Shown one piece after another: positions 37,400-47,098 of a stretch of 64,000 bases of DNA (positions are counted from its first letter, which is position 1; each line of letters starts with the position of its first letter). The DNA lies in assembly GCF_013403975.1 (NCBI RefSeq), contig NZ_JABFDH010000004.1, positions 62,001 to 126,000 on the forward strand, given 5' to 3'. This DNA is from Winogradskyella ursingii. Its GTDB lineage: Bacteria > Bacteroidota > Bacteroidia > Flavobacteriales > Flavobacteriaceae. The position numbers and the translations under genes are program-made. The notes beneath the pieces are model-generated. The model was not told where the DNA came from and did not search any database. It was given only the letters and a program-made list of their open reading frames with translations.

Positions 37400-37403
37400 A
37401 AAG

Positions 37404-37583
37404 ATGGGAAAGATTAAAGTAACTAAAGTAAAAAGTGCAATCAACCGCACTAAAAACCAAAAGCTAATTTTAGAAGCTTTGGGTTTAAAGAAAATTGGGC
37501 AGGTTGTAGAACACAATGACACACCAAATATTCTTGGTATGGTTAACAAAGTAGAACATTTAGTTTCTGTAGAGGAAGCTTAA
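37404..37583 (+). CDS. rpmD: 50S ribosomal protein L30
   Basis: A 59-residue protein. It begins MGKIKVTKVKSAINRTKNQK and has the typical LEALGLKKIGQVVEHND, then TPNILGMVNKVEHLV. It is found by reading the gap between rpsE and rplO, where it belongs. Confidence 0.95.
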   Translation: MGKIKVTKVKSAINRTKNQKLILEALGLKKIGQVVEHNDTPNILGMVNKVEHLVSVEEA

Positions 37584-37598
37584 AAATATAACTTAACA

Positions 37599-38051
37599 AT
37601 GGATTTAAGTAATTTAAAACCTGCAGAAGGTTCAGTAAAAAGTCAAGGAAAGCGCATTGGTCGTGGTCAAGGTTCTGGTAAAGGCGGAACGGCGACTAGA
37701 GGTCACAAAGGTGCTAAGTCACGTTCTGGATATTCTAAGAAATTAGGATTTGAAGGTGGGCAGATGCCATTACAAAGACGTGTGCCTAAGTTTGGATTTA
37801 CAAACATCAATCGTGTTTCATATCAAGGTGTAAACGTTGATACGTTACAACAATTGGTTGACGAAAAGAAAATAAAAGACACAGTTGATTTTGAAACTCT
37901 TGTATCTATGGGATTAGCCGATAAGAATGATTTGGTTAAGATTTTAGGTAGAGGTGAATTAAAAGCAAAATTAACAGTAACTGCTCATAAATTTACTGCA
38001 ACAGCAAAAGCTGCTATAGAAGCTGCTGGTGGTGAAGCCGTAACTTTATAA
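37599..38051 (+). CDS. rplO: 50S ribosomal protein L15
   Basis: A 150-residue late-assembly protein. It has the glycine-rich RIGRGQGSGKGGTATRGHKG, GQMPLQRRVPKFGF and a C-terminal AKAAIEAAGGEAV. It is 9 bases from secY. Confidence 0.97.
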   Translation: MDLSNLKPAEGSVKSQGKRIGRGQGSGKGGTATRGHKGAKSRSGYSKKLGFEGGQMPLQRRVPKFGFTNINRVSYQGVNVDTLQQLVDEKKIKDTVDFETLVSMGLADKNDLVKILGRGELKAKLTVTAHKFTATAKAAIEAAGGEAVTL

Positions 38052-38060
38052 GATTTTAGG

Positions 38061-39422
38061 ATGAAGATAATAGATACATTAAAGAACGTTTGGAAAATCA
38101 CAGAACTCAAGGATAGAATTATCTTAACCTTGGGTTTGTTGCTTGTTTATCGTTTTGGTGCTCAGGTTGTTTTACCAGGTATTAATATTAATGCCTTAGG
38201 TGGTTTGCAAGCTGGAGTAGATGGCGGAATTTTAGGATTGTTAAATGCCTTTACAGGTGGTGCATTTGCAAACGCATCTGTATTTGCATTAGGTATAATG
38301 CCTTACATTTCTGCATCTATTGTAGTTCAGTTAATGGGTATTGCGATTCCTTATTTGCAAAAACTTCAAAAGGAAGGTGCAAGTGGTCAGAAGAAAATCA
38401 CTCAAATAACACGATGGTTGACTATTGGTATATGTTTAGTGCAGGCACCAGGATATTTAGCTAGTGTACCAGCATTATCTGGTGCATCTTCAATGAGTGC
38501 TATGTTGTTACCAGGATTTGATGTTAATGTTTTTTATGTATCATCTGTAATTATTTTGGTAACTGGTTGTGTATTCGCAATGTGGTTAGGTGAGAAAATA
38601 ACAGATAAAGGTATTGGTAATGGTATTTCATTATTAATTATGGTTGGTATCATTGCAACGTTGCCACAATCATTTATTCAAAATGCGGTTTCAAGAACTG
38701 CTGGAGACGGAGGGTTTATGATGATATTAATAGAGTTGGTAATTTGGTTCTTAATTATCTTAGCTTCTGTATTCTTGGTTATGGCAGTACGAAAAATTGC
38801 TGTCCAGTATGCGAGAAGAACTGCCTCTGGTGGTTACGAGAAAAACGTATTTGGATCACGTCAGTTTTTACCATTAAAATTGAATGCCTCTGGTGTAATG
38901 CCAATTATCTTTGCACAGGCAATTATGTTTGTTCCTGGATTGATTGGAGGGTCTTCATTTATGAAAGATTCTGCTGCTGGTCAATGGATGCAGACTAATT
39001 TTTCAGACATATTCGGGTTTTGGTATAATTTAGTATTTGCTTTATTGATTATAATTTTTACATATTTCTATACTGCGATTACGGTACCTACTAATAAAAT
39101 GGCAGATGATCTTAAACGTAGCGGTGGGTTTATCCCAGGTATTCGTCCAGGATCTGAAACCTCTGAGTATTTGGATAAGATTATGTCACAAATCACATTA
39201 CCTGGTTCAATATTCTTAGCATTAATTGCAATATTTCCTGCGTTTGTTGTTAAGTTGATGAACGTTCAAGCTGGTTGGGCATTATTTTTTGGCGGAACAT
39301 CGTTACTAATTATGGTTGGTGTAGCTATTGATACAATGCAACAGATTAATTCTTATTTATTGAATAAGCATTATGATGGCTTGATGAAAACAGGAAAAAA
39401 CAGAAAAGCGGTGGCGCAATAA
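38061..39422 (+). CDS. secY: Protein translocase subunit SecY
   Basis: A 453-residue inner-membrane protein forming the Sec channel. It begins with the amphipathic NVWKITELKDRIILTLGLLL and has ten hydrophobic segments. The plug region GGILGLLNAFTGGAFANASV, the LGEKITDKGIGNGISLLI loop and TVPTNKMADDLKRSGGFIPG are the conserved landmarks. Its place after rplO is typical of the spc operon. Confidence 0.97.
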   Translation: MKIIDTLKNVWKITELKDRIILTLGLLLVYRFGAQVVLPGININALGGLQAGVDGGILGLLNAFTGGAFANASVFALGIMPYISASIVVQLMGIAIPYLQKLQKEGASGQKKITQITRWLTIGICLVQAPGYLASVPALSGASSMSAMLLPGFDVNVFYVSSVIILVTGCVFAMWLGEKITDKGIGNGISLLIMVGIIATLPQSFIQNAVSRTAGDGGFMMILIELVIWFLIILASVFLVMAVRKIAVQYARRTASGGYEKNVFGSRQFLPLKLNASGVMPIIFAQAIMFVPGLIGGSSFMKDSAAGQWMQTNFSDIFGFWYNLVFALLIIIFTYFYTAITVPTNKMADDLKRSGGFIPGIRPGSETSEYLDKIMSQITLPGSIFLALIAIFPAFVVKLMNVQAGWALFFGGTSLLIMVGVAIDTMQQINSYLLNKHYDGLMKTGKNRKAVAQ

Positions 39423-39440
39423 GCATAAACTGATTAGATG

Positions 39441-39484
39441 TCAGTCTCAAAAATTAGGCAAGGTATTTGCACCTTTTAGACTGA
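39441..39484 (+). promoter_or_regulatory. Hairpin between secY and infA
   Basis: TCAGTCT (39441-39447) pairs with AGACTGA (39478-39484), extended by AAAA/TTTT after one unpaired base, with an inner GGT/ACC pair of arms around TATTTGC. It is followed by an AT-rich stretch and infA 16 bases later. It may be an attenuator or processing site between the spc and alpha segments. Confidence 0.45.
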
Positions 39485-39500
39485 ATACTAAAAATAAATT

Positions 39501-39716
39501 ATGGCAAAACAAGCAGCAATAGAACAAGACGGAACAATAATAGAGGCATTGTCAAATGCTATGTTCCGTGTGGAATTAGAAAATGGTCACATTGTGACAG
39601 CACATATCTCGGGTAAGATGCGTATGCACTATATCAAGTTGTTACCTGGAGACAAAGTGAAATTAGAAATGAGTCCTTACGATTTAACTAAGGCTCGTAT
39701 AACATATAGATACTAA
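39501..39716 (+). CDS. infA: Translation initiation factor IF-1
   Basis: A 71-residue OB-fold factor that blocks the A site during initiation. It has [40 protein letters not shown] and [20 protein letters not shown], normal for the family. It lies between secY and rpmJ as usual. Confidence 0.97.
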   Translation: MAKQAAIEQDGTIIEALSNAMFRVELENGHIVTAHISGKMRMHYIKLLPGDKVKLEMSPYDLTKARITYRY

Positions 39717-39773
39717 AGTATATTGGTGGCTAAGGCAATCAAAGCCGCGAATTATTTATAAAAAACAATAGAG

Positions 39774-39890
39774 ATGAAAGTAAGAGCATCAGTAAAGAAA
39801 AGAAGCGCAGACTGTAAATTGGTGCGCAGAAAAGGAAGACTTTACGTTATTAACAAAAAGAATCCTAGATTCAAACAAAGACAAGGATAA
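39774..39890 (+). CDS. rpmJ: 50S ribosomal protein L36
   Basis: A 38-residue protein beginning [20 protein letters not shown] and ending NPRFKQRQG. Only one cysteine (Cys14) of the usual zinc set is present, so it is the zinc-free form. It lies in the expected place between infA and rpsM. Confidence 0.94.
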   Translation: MKVRASVKKRSADCKLVRRKGRLYVINKKNPRFKQRQG

Positions 39891-39895
39891 AAAAA

Positions 39896-39984
39896 AGTCA
39901 TTGGTAATTAGTAGTTAGATGAATCTGTCTGAAATAGAAATGTTTAGGATTCTAACAACTAAAAGCTAACAGCTAAAAACTAGA
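39896..39984. repeat. Spacer repeat before rpsM (copy A)
   Basis: About 89 bases, closely matched by copy B at 40379-40467. The best-conserved core is GTTAGATGAATCTG ... TTTAGGATTCTAACAACTAA. Within the copy, TTAGTAGTTAGATGAATC and GATTCTAACAACTAA are complementary with a 2-base bulge, so it folds into a long hairpin. It fills the whole gap between rpmJ and rpsM. Confidence 0.7.
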
Positions 39985-39990
39985 AAAGAT

Positions 39991-40365
39991 ATGGCAAGAA
40001 TTGCAGGTGTTGACATACCGAAACAAAAAAGAGGAGTAATATCCTTAACTTATATCTATGGAATAGGTAGAAGTAGAGCACAAGAAATTTTAGCGGAAGC
40101 TAAAGTAGACGAAAGCACTAAAGTAGAAGATTGGACAGACGACGAAATCGGAGCAATCCGTGAGGTGGTTGGTTCTTTTAAGATTGAAGGTGAATTACGT
40201 TCTGAAACAAAAAATAATATCAAGAGATTGATGGATATTGGTTGCTATAGAGGTATTCGTCATAGGTCAGGTCTACCATTAAGAGGCCAACGTACTAAAA
40301 ACAACTCTCGTACAAGAAAAGGAAGAAGAAAAACAGTTGCTAACAAGAAAAAAGTAACTAAGTAA
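39991..40365 (+). CDS. rpsM: 30S ribosomal protein S13
   Basis: A 124-residue head protein contacting the P-site tRNA and the large subunit. It has [20 protein letters not shown], the [14 protein letters not shown] helix and [20 protein letters not shown]. It is flanked on both sides by copies of the same spacer repeat. Confidence 0.97.
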   Translation: MARIAGVDIPKQKRGVISLTYIYGIGRSRAQEILAEAKVDESTKVEDWTDDEIGAIREVVGSFKIEGELRSETKNNIKRLMDIGCYRGIRHRSGLPLRGQRTKNNSRTRKGRRKTVANKKKVTK

Positions 40366-40378
40366 TAATTAAGACATT

Positions 40379-40467
40379 AGTCATTAGTAATGAGACGTTA
40401 GATGAATCTGTTCGAAATCGAAAGGTTTAGGATTCTAACAACTAAAAGCTAACAACTAGAAACTATA
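40379..40467. repeat. Spacer repeat after rpsM (copy B)
   Basis: This copy is nearly identical to copy A over about 89 bases, with the best match from GTTAGATGAATCTG to CTAACAACTAAAAGCTAAC. Its left arm is more diverged, so its hairpin is weaker. Together the two copies make rpsM the insert between direct repeats. Confidence 0.7.
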
Positions 40468-40471
40468 AAAC

Positions 40472-40855
40472 ATGGCAAAGTCAAGTACAAAAAAACGTAA
40501 AGTAATCGTTGATGCGATAGGAGAAGCTCACATAACAGCATCTTTTAATAATATCATCGTTTCTTTAACAAACAAAAAAGGTGACGTAATTTCTTGGTCA
40601 TCAGCAGGTAAAATGGGCTTTAGAGGTTCTAAGAAGAACACTCCATACGCTGCTCAATTGGCTGCAGAAGATGCTGCAGGTGTGGCAAAAGAAGCTGGAT
40701 TAAAAAAAGTAAAAGTTTACGTTAAAGGTCCTGGTAACGGTAGAGAATCTGCTATCAGATCTATACATAATTCAGGTATTGAAGTATCAGAAATTATTGA
40801 TGTAACTCCAATGCCACATAACGGTTGTCGTCCTCCAAAGAGACGTCGTGTCTAA
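40472..40855 (+). CDS. rpsK: 30S ribosomal protein S11
   Basis: A 127-residue platform protein. It has [40 protein letters not shown] and the C-terminal [18 protein letters not shown]. It is normal in length. Confidence 0.97.
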   Translation: MAKSSTKKRKVIVDAIGEAHITASFNNIIVSLTNKKGDVISWSSAGKMGFRGSKKNTPYAAQLAAEDAAGVAKEAGLKKVKVYVKGPGNGRESAIRSIHNSGIEVSEIIDVTPMPHNGCRPPKRRRV

Positions 40856-40903
40856 TCTGAATTCATTTCAGAATCTAAAGACGCAATTAATAAATTATCA
40901 TTT

Positions 40904-40941
40904 TAAACTAATATCATTCTTTAATGCTTGGTATTAGTTTA
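40904..40941 (+). terminator. Possible terminator before the rpsD promoter
   Basis: TAAACTAATA (40904-40913) pairs perfectly with TATTAGTTTA (40932-40941) and is followed by a TTTTG stretch. The stem is AT-rich and the loop is 18 bases, so termination would be partial. It comes directly before the rpsD promoter. Confidence 0.4.
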
Positions 40942-40956
40942 TTTTGTGTAAATTTG
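40928..40956 (+). promoter_or_regulatory. Promoter of rpsD
   Basis: TTG at 40928-40930 and TAAATTTG at 40949-40956, 18 bases apart, match the Bacteroidota promoter pattern. The start would be near 40963, giving a leader of about 100 bases. The presence of an internal promoter here means that rpsD, rpoA and rplQ can be expressed apart from the rest. Confidence 0.65.
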
Positions 40957-40960
40957 CAAA

Positions 40961-41063
40961 CCGAAAAAATCGGAAATAAATCAAGTATCAACGAGAGGTT
41001 AACGGTTGTAGAAGGATAAGATTAAGACCTTAATTTTATAATCACTCTCAAAACAAATTTAAA
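40961..41063 (+). promoter_or_regulatory. Structured rpsD leader, possible S4 autoregulatory site
   Basis: The leader contains CCGA/TCGG (40961-40973) and an enclosing pair GAGAG (40993-40997) with CTCTC (41045-41049), with a further AAGG/CCTT helix inside. S4 represses its own operon by binding leader RNA in several phyla, which makes this the natural place for such a site. No covariation can be tested here. Confidence 0.45.
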
Positions 41064-41669
41064 ATGGCAAGATATACTGGTCCTAAAACTAAAATCGCCC
41101 GTAAATTCGGACAAGCGATCTTCGGAGACGATAAAGCCTTCGAAAAAAGAAATTACCCTCCAGGGCAACACGGAAACAACCGTCGTCGAGGAAAAAAATC
41201 TGAATATGCTATTCAGTTAATGGAGAAGCAAAAAGCGAAGTATACTTACGGTATACTAGAGAAGCAGTTCAGAAACATGTTTAAAAGAGCTACTGCAGCG
41301 CAGGGTATTACCGGTGAGGTTTTACTACAATTGTGCGAATCTCGTTTGGATAACGTTGTTTACAGAATGGGTATTTCGCCTTCTAGAAGTGGCGCTAGAC
41401 AATTGGTTTCTCACAGACACATCACGGTTAATGGTGAAAAGGTAAATGTGCCTTCATACCAATTAAAAGCAGGAGATGTTGTTGGTGTTAGAGAAAAATC
41501 TAAATCATTAGAGGCAATCCAAAATTCATTAGCTAATTCTAGCAATGTTTATGAGTGGATTACTTGGAACTCTGGATCAATGCAAGGAACATATGTTTCT
41601 GTACCAGAAAGAATTCAGATTCCAGAGCAAATCAACGAACAATTCATCGTTGAACTTTATTCTAAATAA
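41064..41669 (+). CDS. rpsD: 30S ribosomal protein S4
   Basis: A 201-residue primary 16S-binding protein and likely translational repressor. It has [20 protein letters not shown], the [20 protein letters not shown] segment and an S4 RNA-binding domain ([20 protein letters not shown]). It is the no-zinc form. Confidence 0.97.
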   Translation: MARYTGPKTKIARKFGQAIFGDDKAFEKRNYPPGQHGNNRRRGKKSEYAIQLMEKQKAKYTYGILEKQFRNMFKRATAAQGITGEVLLQLCESRLDNVVYRMGISPSRSGARQLVSHRHITVNGEKVNVPSYQLKAGDVVGVREKSKSLEAIQNSLANSSNVYEWITWNSGSMQGTYVSVPERIQIPEQINEQFIVELYSK

Positions 41670-41764
41670 TAAATTAATCACATTGGTATTTGGCCAAAGG
41701 GTTTGTTGGATTTCTTCAAGCTTACAGACCGCGCAACTAAATAACAATTAAAACGAAGAAAAAA

Positions 41765-42757
41765 ATGGCAATATTAAATTTTCAGAAGCCCGATAAAGTA
41801 ATAATGATCGATTCTACTGATTTCGAAGGTAAATTCGAATTCAGACCATTAGAACCTGGTTACGGCTTAACAGTTGGTAATGCACTAAGACGTGTTTTGT
41901 TATCTTCATTAGAAGGTTTTGCAATCACTTCAGTAAGAATCGAAGGTGTAGATCATGAATTTTCTACAATTTCAGGTGTAGTTGAGGATGTTACAGAAAT
42001 GATTTTAAACTTAAAGCAAGTTAACTTTAAGCGTCAAATTGATGAAATTGATAACGAAACAGTTACAATTTCTATTTCAGGACAAGATCAAATTACTGCT
42101 GGTGACTTTCAGAAGTTTATCTCTGGATTTCAAGTGTTAAATACAGATTTAGTAATCTGTAACTTAGATCCTAAAGTAAACATTAATATGGAGTTGACAA
42201 TTGAAAAAGGTAGAGGATATGTTCCTGCTGAAGAGAATAAAAAAGCTTCTGCACCAATCGGAACGATTTTTACAGATTCAATATATACTCCAATCAAAAA
42301 TGTAAAGTATAGTATAGAAAACTATCGTGTTGAGCAGAAAACCGATTACGAAAAGTTAGTTTTTGAAATTAGAACTGACGGTTCAATCAATCCAAAAGAT
42401 GCCTTAACCGAAGCAGCTAAAATTTTAATTCACCACTTCATGTTATTCTCAGATGAGCGTATTACATTAGAAGCTGATGAAATAGCACAGACTGAAACTT
42501 ATGATGAAGAATCACTTCACATGAGACAACTATTGAAGACTAAATTAGTTGATATGGATCTTTCTGTACGTGCACTAAACTGTTTAAAAGCAGCTGAAGT
42601 AGATACTTTAGGTGATTTAGTATCATTCAACAAAAATGATTTGATGAAATTTAGAAATTTTGGTAAGAAATCTTTAACGGAGCTAGAAGAGCTTGTAAAT
42701 GTGAAGGGTCTTAATTTCGGGATGGATTTGAGTAAATATAAATTAGATAAAGACTAA
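41765..42757 (+). CDS. rpoA: RNA polymerase subunit alpha
   Basis: A 330-residue subunit that starts polymerase assembly. The N-terminal domain has [20 protein letters not shown] and [20 protein letters not shown]. The C-terminal DNA-contacting domain has LDMSVRAL-type [20 protein letters not shown] and [15 protein letters not shown]. It lies between rpsD and rplQ as usual. Confidence 0.98.
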   Translation: MAILNFQKPDKVIMIDSTDFEGKFEFRPLEPGYGLTVGNALRRVLLSSLEGFAITSVRIEGVDHEFSTISGVVEDVTEMILNLKQVNFKRQIDEIDNETVTISISGQDQITAGDFQKFISGFQVLNTDLVICNLDPKVNINMELTIEKGRGYVPAEENKKASAPIGTIFTDSIYTPIKNVKYSIENYRVEQKTDYEKLVFEIRTDGSINPKDALTEAAKILIHHFMLFSDERITLEADEIAQTETYDEESLHMRQLLKTKLVDMDLSVRALNCLKAAEVDTLGDLVSFNKNDLMKFRNFGKKSLTELEELVNVKGLNFGMDLSKYKLDKD

Positions 42758-42838
42758 TTAAATAATTATTAATAATCATATTTTGCTCTCTTGGCGATAA
42801 AGGTTAAGATTTGGTAGCAAGATGATAAAACAAACGTC

Positions 42839-43318
42839 ATGAGACACGGAAAAAAATTCAATCACTTAGGCAGAAAGACTGCACACAGAAAAGCAATGTT
42901 AGCTAATATGGCTTGTTCTTTAATAGAGCACAAGCGCATCAATACAACTGTAGCTAAAGCAAAGGCTTTAAAGCAGTTTGTAGAACCAATGATTACAAAA
43001 TCTAAAGAAGATACAACTCATAATAGAAGAATTGTGATGTCTAGATTAAGACAAAAAGACGCCGTAGCAGAATTGTTTAGAGATGTAGCTACTAAAGTTG
43101 GTGATCGTCCAGGTGGTTACACACGTATCATCAAACTAGGAAACAGATTAGGTGATAATGCTGATATGGCAATGATAGAGTTGGTTGATTACAATGATAT
43201 ATACACTGTAGGTAAGCCAGAAAAGAAAACACGTAGAAGTAGAAGAGGAGGAAAGAAGTCAACAACTGTTGATGCGCCTGCTTCAAAGGAAACTAAAGCT
43301 TCAAACGAAGAAGAATAG
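42839..43318 (+). CDS. rplQ: 50S ribosomal protein L17
   Basis: A 159-residue protein. The N-terminus is typical ([20 protein letters not shown]), with [19 protein letters not shown] following. The C-terminal 35 or so residues are a Lys/Arg/Ser/Glu-rich tail, common in this phylum. It is the last protein of the ribosomal cluster. Confidence 0.97.
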   Translation: MRHGKKFNHLGRKTAHRKAMLANMACSLIEHKRINTTVAKAKALKQFVEPMITKSKEDTTHNRRIVMSRLRQKDAVAELFRDVATKVGDRPGGYTRIIKLGNRLGDNADMAMIELVDYNDIYTVGKPEKKTRRSRRGGKKSTTVDAPASKETKASNEEE

Positions 43319-43320
43319 CA

Positions 43321-43425
43321 ATGCCAACAGAAAAGCAAGTTGAATTTATTATCAAAAAAGATAGAAATTTGAAATTGACTTTCTCGTTTTTTAAAACTCG
43401 ATTATCGAGTGTTAATAAGCATTAA
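43321..43425 (+). CDS. Possible 34-residue small protein after rplQ
   Basis: An ATG 2 bases after the rplQ stop opens a frame of 34 codons beginning MPTEKQVEFIIKKDRN and ending RLSSVNKH, which stops 8 bases before the terminator stem. It is Lys-rich and lies entirely within the transcript of the cluster. I do not recognise it, and a chance frame is possible; conservation in related genomes would decide. Confidence 0.25.
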   Translation: MPTEKQVEFIIKKDRNLKLTFSFFKTRLSSVNKH

Positions 43426-43432
43426 TAAATAT

Positions 43433-43468
43433 AAAGGATAAACTGTTTCAGTTTATCCTTTTTTTTTG
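43433..43468 (+). terminator. Strong terminator of the ribosomal cluster
   Basis: AAAGGATAAACTG (43433-43445) pairs perfectly with CAGTTTATCCTTT (43449-43461) across a 3-base loop and runs into nine Ts. It ends the transcript after rplQ, 115 bases before the stem. Confidence 0.92.
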
Positions 43469-43497
43469 GAATTTTGTAAAACTTTTAATAAACATAT

Positions 43498-44598
43498 ATG
43501 AAATATAAATCGCGTAAAAAAGCACTCATTTTATTAGCTGACGGAACCATTTTCTACGGTAAATCCATAGGAAAGGAAGGTACAGCTTATGGCGAAGTAT
43601 GTTTTAACACTGGTACAACTGGTTATCAAGAAATTTTCACAGACCCATCTTATTTTGGTCAAATTATGGTAACTACCAATGCACATATAGGTAATTATGG
43701 TACATTGGATAAAGAAATGGAATCAGAAAACGTAAAAATAGCCGGCTTAGTATGCAAGAACTTTAGCTTCGAATATTCAAGACCAGGTGGTGACAGTTCA
43801 CTAGAAGGTTTTTTCGAAAAACATAACACACTCGCTATTTCAGACGTCGATACACGTGCTTTGGTAAGTTATATTAGAGATAATGGTGCTATGAATGCTG
43901 TCATTTCAACAGACGTTGATAATATTGAAGGTCTTAAGAAGCAATTAGCAGAAGTGCCTTCTATGGTAGGCTTGGAGTTGGCTTCAAAAGTTTCAACGAA
44001 AGAACCATATTTTTTCGGTAATGAAAATGCGACCTATAAAGTAGCGGCGTTAGATATAGGAATTAAGAAAAACATTCTTAGAAATCTTGCCAAAAGAGAT
44101 GTTTATATAAAAGTGTTTCCCTACAATGCCAAATTTGAGGATTTAGAGGCTTTTAATCCAGATGGATACTTTTTGTCTAATGGTCCTGGTGACCCAGAAC
44201 CACTTATAGATGCAATCAAGTTAACTAAGGAGATTTTATCAAAAAATAAACCACTATTTGGCATATGCTTGGGACACCAGGTGATTGCTTTGGCCAATGG
44301 CATTTCAACTTATAAAATGCATAATGGACATAGAGGTATAAATCATCCGGTAAAAAACTTGGTTACTGGTAAAGGCGAAATTTCATCTCAAAATCATGGC
44401 TTTGCTATCAACAGAGAAGAAACCGAGGCCAACGATAATGTAGAAATTACCCACGTACATCTAAATGATAATACGGTCGCTGGTATAAAATTGAAAAACA
44501 AAAATTGCTTTTCTGTACAGTACCACCCTGAAGCAAGTCCTGGACCAAATGACTCAGCTTATGTATTTGATCAATTTATAGAGAATATGAAAAAATAG
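43498..44598 (+). CDS. carA: Carbamoyl-phosphate synthase small (glutaminase) subunit
   Basis: A 366-residue glutamine amidotransferase that supplies ammonia to CarB for arginine and pyrimidine synthesis. The N-terminal domain has GEVCFNTGTTGYQEIFTDPS. The C-terminal class I domain has SNGPGDPEPL, the nucleophile cysteine in FGICLGHQVIALA, and the histidine/glutamate pair in QYHPEASPGP. carB is not in the window. Confidence 0.96.
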   Translation: MKYKSRKKALILLADGTIFYGKSIGKEGTAYGEVCFNTGTTGYQEIFTDPSYFGQIMVTTNAHIGNYGTLDKEMESENVKIAGLVCKNFSFEYSRPGGDSSLEGFFEKHNTLAISDVDTRALVSYIRDNGAMNAVISTDVDNIEGLKKQLAEVPSMVGLELASKVSTKEPYFFGNENATYKVAALDIGIKKNILRNLAKRDVYIKVFPYNAKFEDLEAFNPDGYFLSNGPGDPEPLIDAIKLTKEILSKNKPLFGICLGHQVIALANGISTYKMHNGHRGINHPVKNLVTGKGEISSQNHGFAINREETEANDNVEITHVHLNDNTVAGIKLKNKNCFSVQYHPEASPGPNDSAYVFDQFIENMKK

Positions 44599-44606
44599 AA
44601 CTCAGA

Positions 44607-44644
44607 AAACCGCAACAAAACTTAATTTTTTTTGCGGTTTTTTA
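44607..44644 (+). terminator. Terminator after carA
   Basis: AAACCGCAA (44607-44615) pairs with TTGCGGTTT (44632-44640), followed by a T-rich run, 9 bases after the carA stop. Confidence 0.8.
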
Positions 44645-44716
44645 ATTTCGAAATCATTATAGTAACAATTTATCGTAATTATAAATTCTTATTTATAAAT
44701 CCATTTTTGATTTTTG

Positions 44717-44724
44717 TAAATTTG
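44717..44724 (+). promoter_or_regulatory. -7 box of the eno promoter
   Basis: TAAATTTG matches the TAnnTTTG box and would give a leader of about 70 bases before eno. No clear TTG lies at the expected distance upstream. The leader has a small ATGAAG/CTTCAT hairpin. Confidence 0.45.
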
Positions 44725-44769
44725 AATAAGACAATAGGGTTTGCCGATGAAGTTTTATAATCTTCATAG

Positions 44770-46095
<1,326 letters not shown>

Positions 46096-46115
46096 AAAAA
46101 ATATTATATTACGTT

Positions 46116-46152
46116 AAGCCTTTTCAATTTTTATTGATAAGGCTTTTTTTTG
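46116..46152 (+). terminator. Terminator after eno
   Basis: AAGCCTTTTCAAT pairs with ATTGATAAGGCTT (46116-46145 overall, with one mismatched pair) and is followed by a T-run reaching 46151. It overlaps slightly with the end of the convergent barrel-protein gene, so it probably serves eno only. Confidence 0.82.
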
Positions 46153-46153
46153 C

Positions 46154-46912
46154 TCAATCAAAAGAATATACAATACCATTAGTTAGTTCATATTGTGTAT
46201 TGGGAATTCCAATGATTGGATTCGTATCAAAATAATAAGTAAATGATGTTTTAAAAGCCAAGTTTTTAAATAACCGAAACGCAACTGAAGTTTCATTAGA
46301 AATTCTAAAATCAGAAAATTTCTTCAATAATGGCTGATAATAAGTGGTGCTTACTATCGAAATGTTCTCTAACGGATACATGCTAAACGAGAAGTAAGTG
46401 CTACCTCTGAAATCTCTCAGAATAGAGATGGAGTTATCTGACGCTTCTTCATATTCGTACATTACGAGTGTGCCCCAATAATATCTGTAGTTTTTGTTTT
46501 TAAATAACTTAAGCCTTGGGCCAATTCCCAAAAGTCCTCTAAACTTTATATCCGAAACAGCATCGTACTGGCTCTGTGCAAATACTTCAAGTTTTAATCG
46601 TTCCGTCAATTTACGATTATACCTTAAGTGTTGTATGCCTCTATTCACAAAAGAATTAGCTTCTATTTTTTGGAGATTGATGTCATTGATAAAGAGGTAG
46701 AGATTGTTGTCCGTATTGTACTGTAATCTCACTCTATTAGTAATCCGAAATATAGCATTCGTATTTTTTATCAATCCAATATCAAGACTAGCTGAGCCAG
46801 ACCATTTTGATGTGTCAGTAACACGTCGCAAAGATTCCACGTTTACAATTTGGGCATAAGTGAAACTGAAGAAAAAAAATATTATGAAGCTCGAAATGGT
46901 AGTTTTCAACAT
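46154..46912 (-). CDS. DUF481-like outer-membrane beta-barrel protein
   Basis: A 252-residue protein with a signal peptide (MLKTTISSFIIFFFFSFTYA). Alternating hydrophobic strands fill the rest (SASLDIGLIKNTNAIFRITN, FVNRGIQHLRYNRKLTERLK, YYWGTLVMYEYEEASD) up to YSFD at the end. It resembles DUF481-type barrels found in Bacteroidota; function is unknown. It is convergent with eno. Confidence 0.65.
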   Translation of the reverse strand: MLKTTISSFIIFFFFSFTYAQIVNVESLRRVTDTSKWSGSASLDIGLIKNTNAIFRITNRVRLQYNTDNNLYLFINDINLQKIEANSFVNRGIQHLRYNRKLTERLKLEVFAQSQYDAVSDIKFRGLLGIGPRLKLFKNKNYRYYWGTLVMYEYEEASDNSISILRDFRGSTYFSFSMYPLENISIVSTTYYQPLLKKFSDFRISNETSVAFRLFKNLAFKTSFTYYFDTNPIIGIPNTQYELTNGIVYSFD

Positions 46913-47098
46913 TATTTAAAGTTCTCGATAATTTGGTAAAAATAGTATCATTTTTAGATTTATGTTTCACAAATATCGTCACAATTATTCAAGCATCTTG
47001 GATTTGTTAAAACGGTTATAAATGTCCTTCTTAAATCGGTTGATATTTCGTAAATTTACATTCCTTAAAAAAATTCACAATAACATATTAAATAGAGC

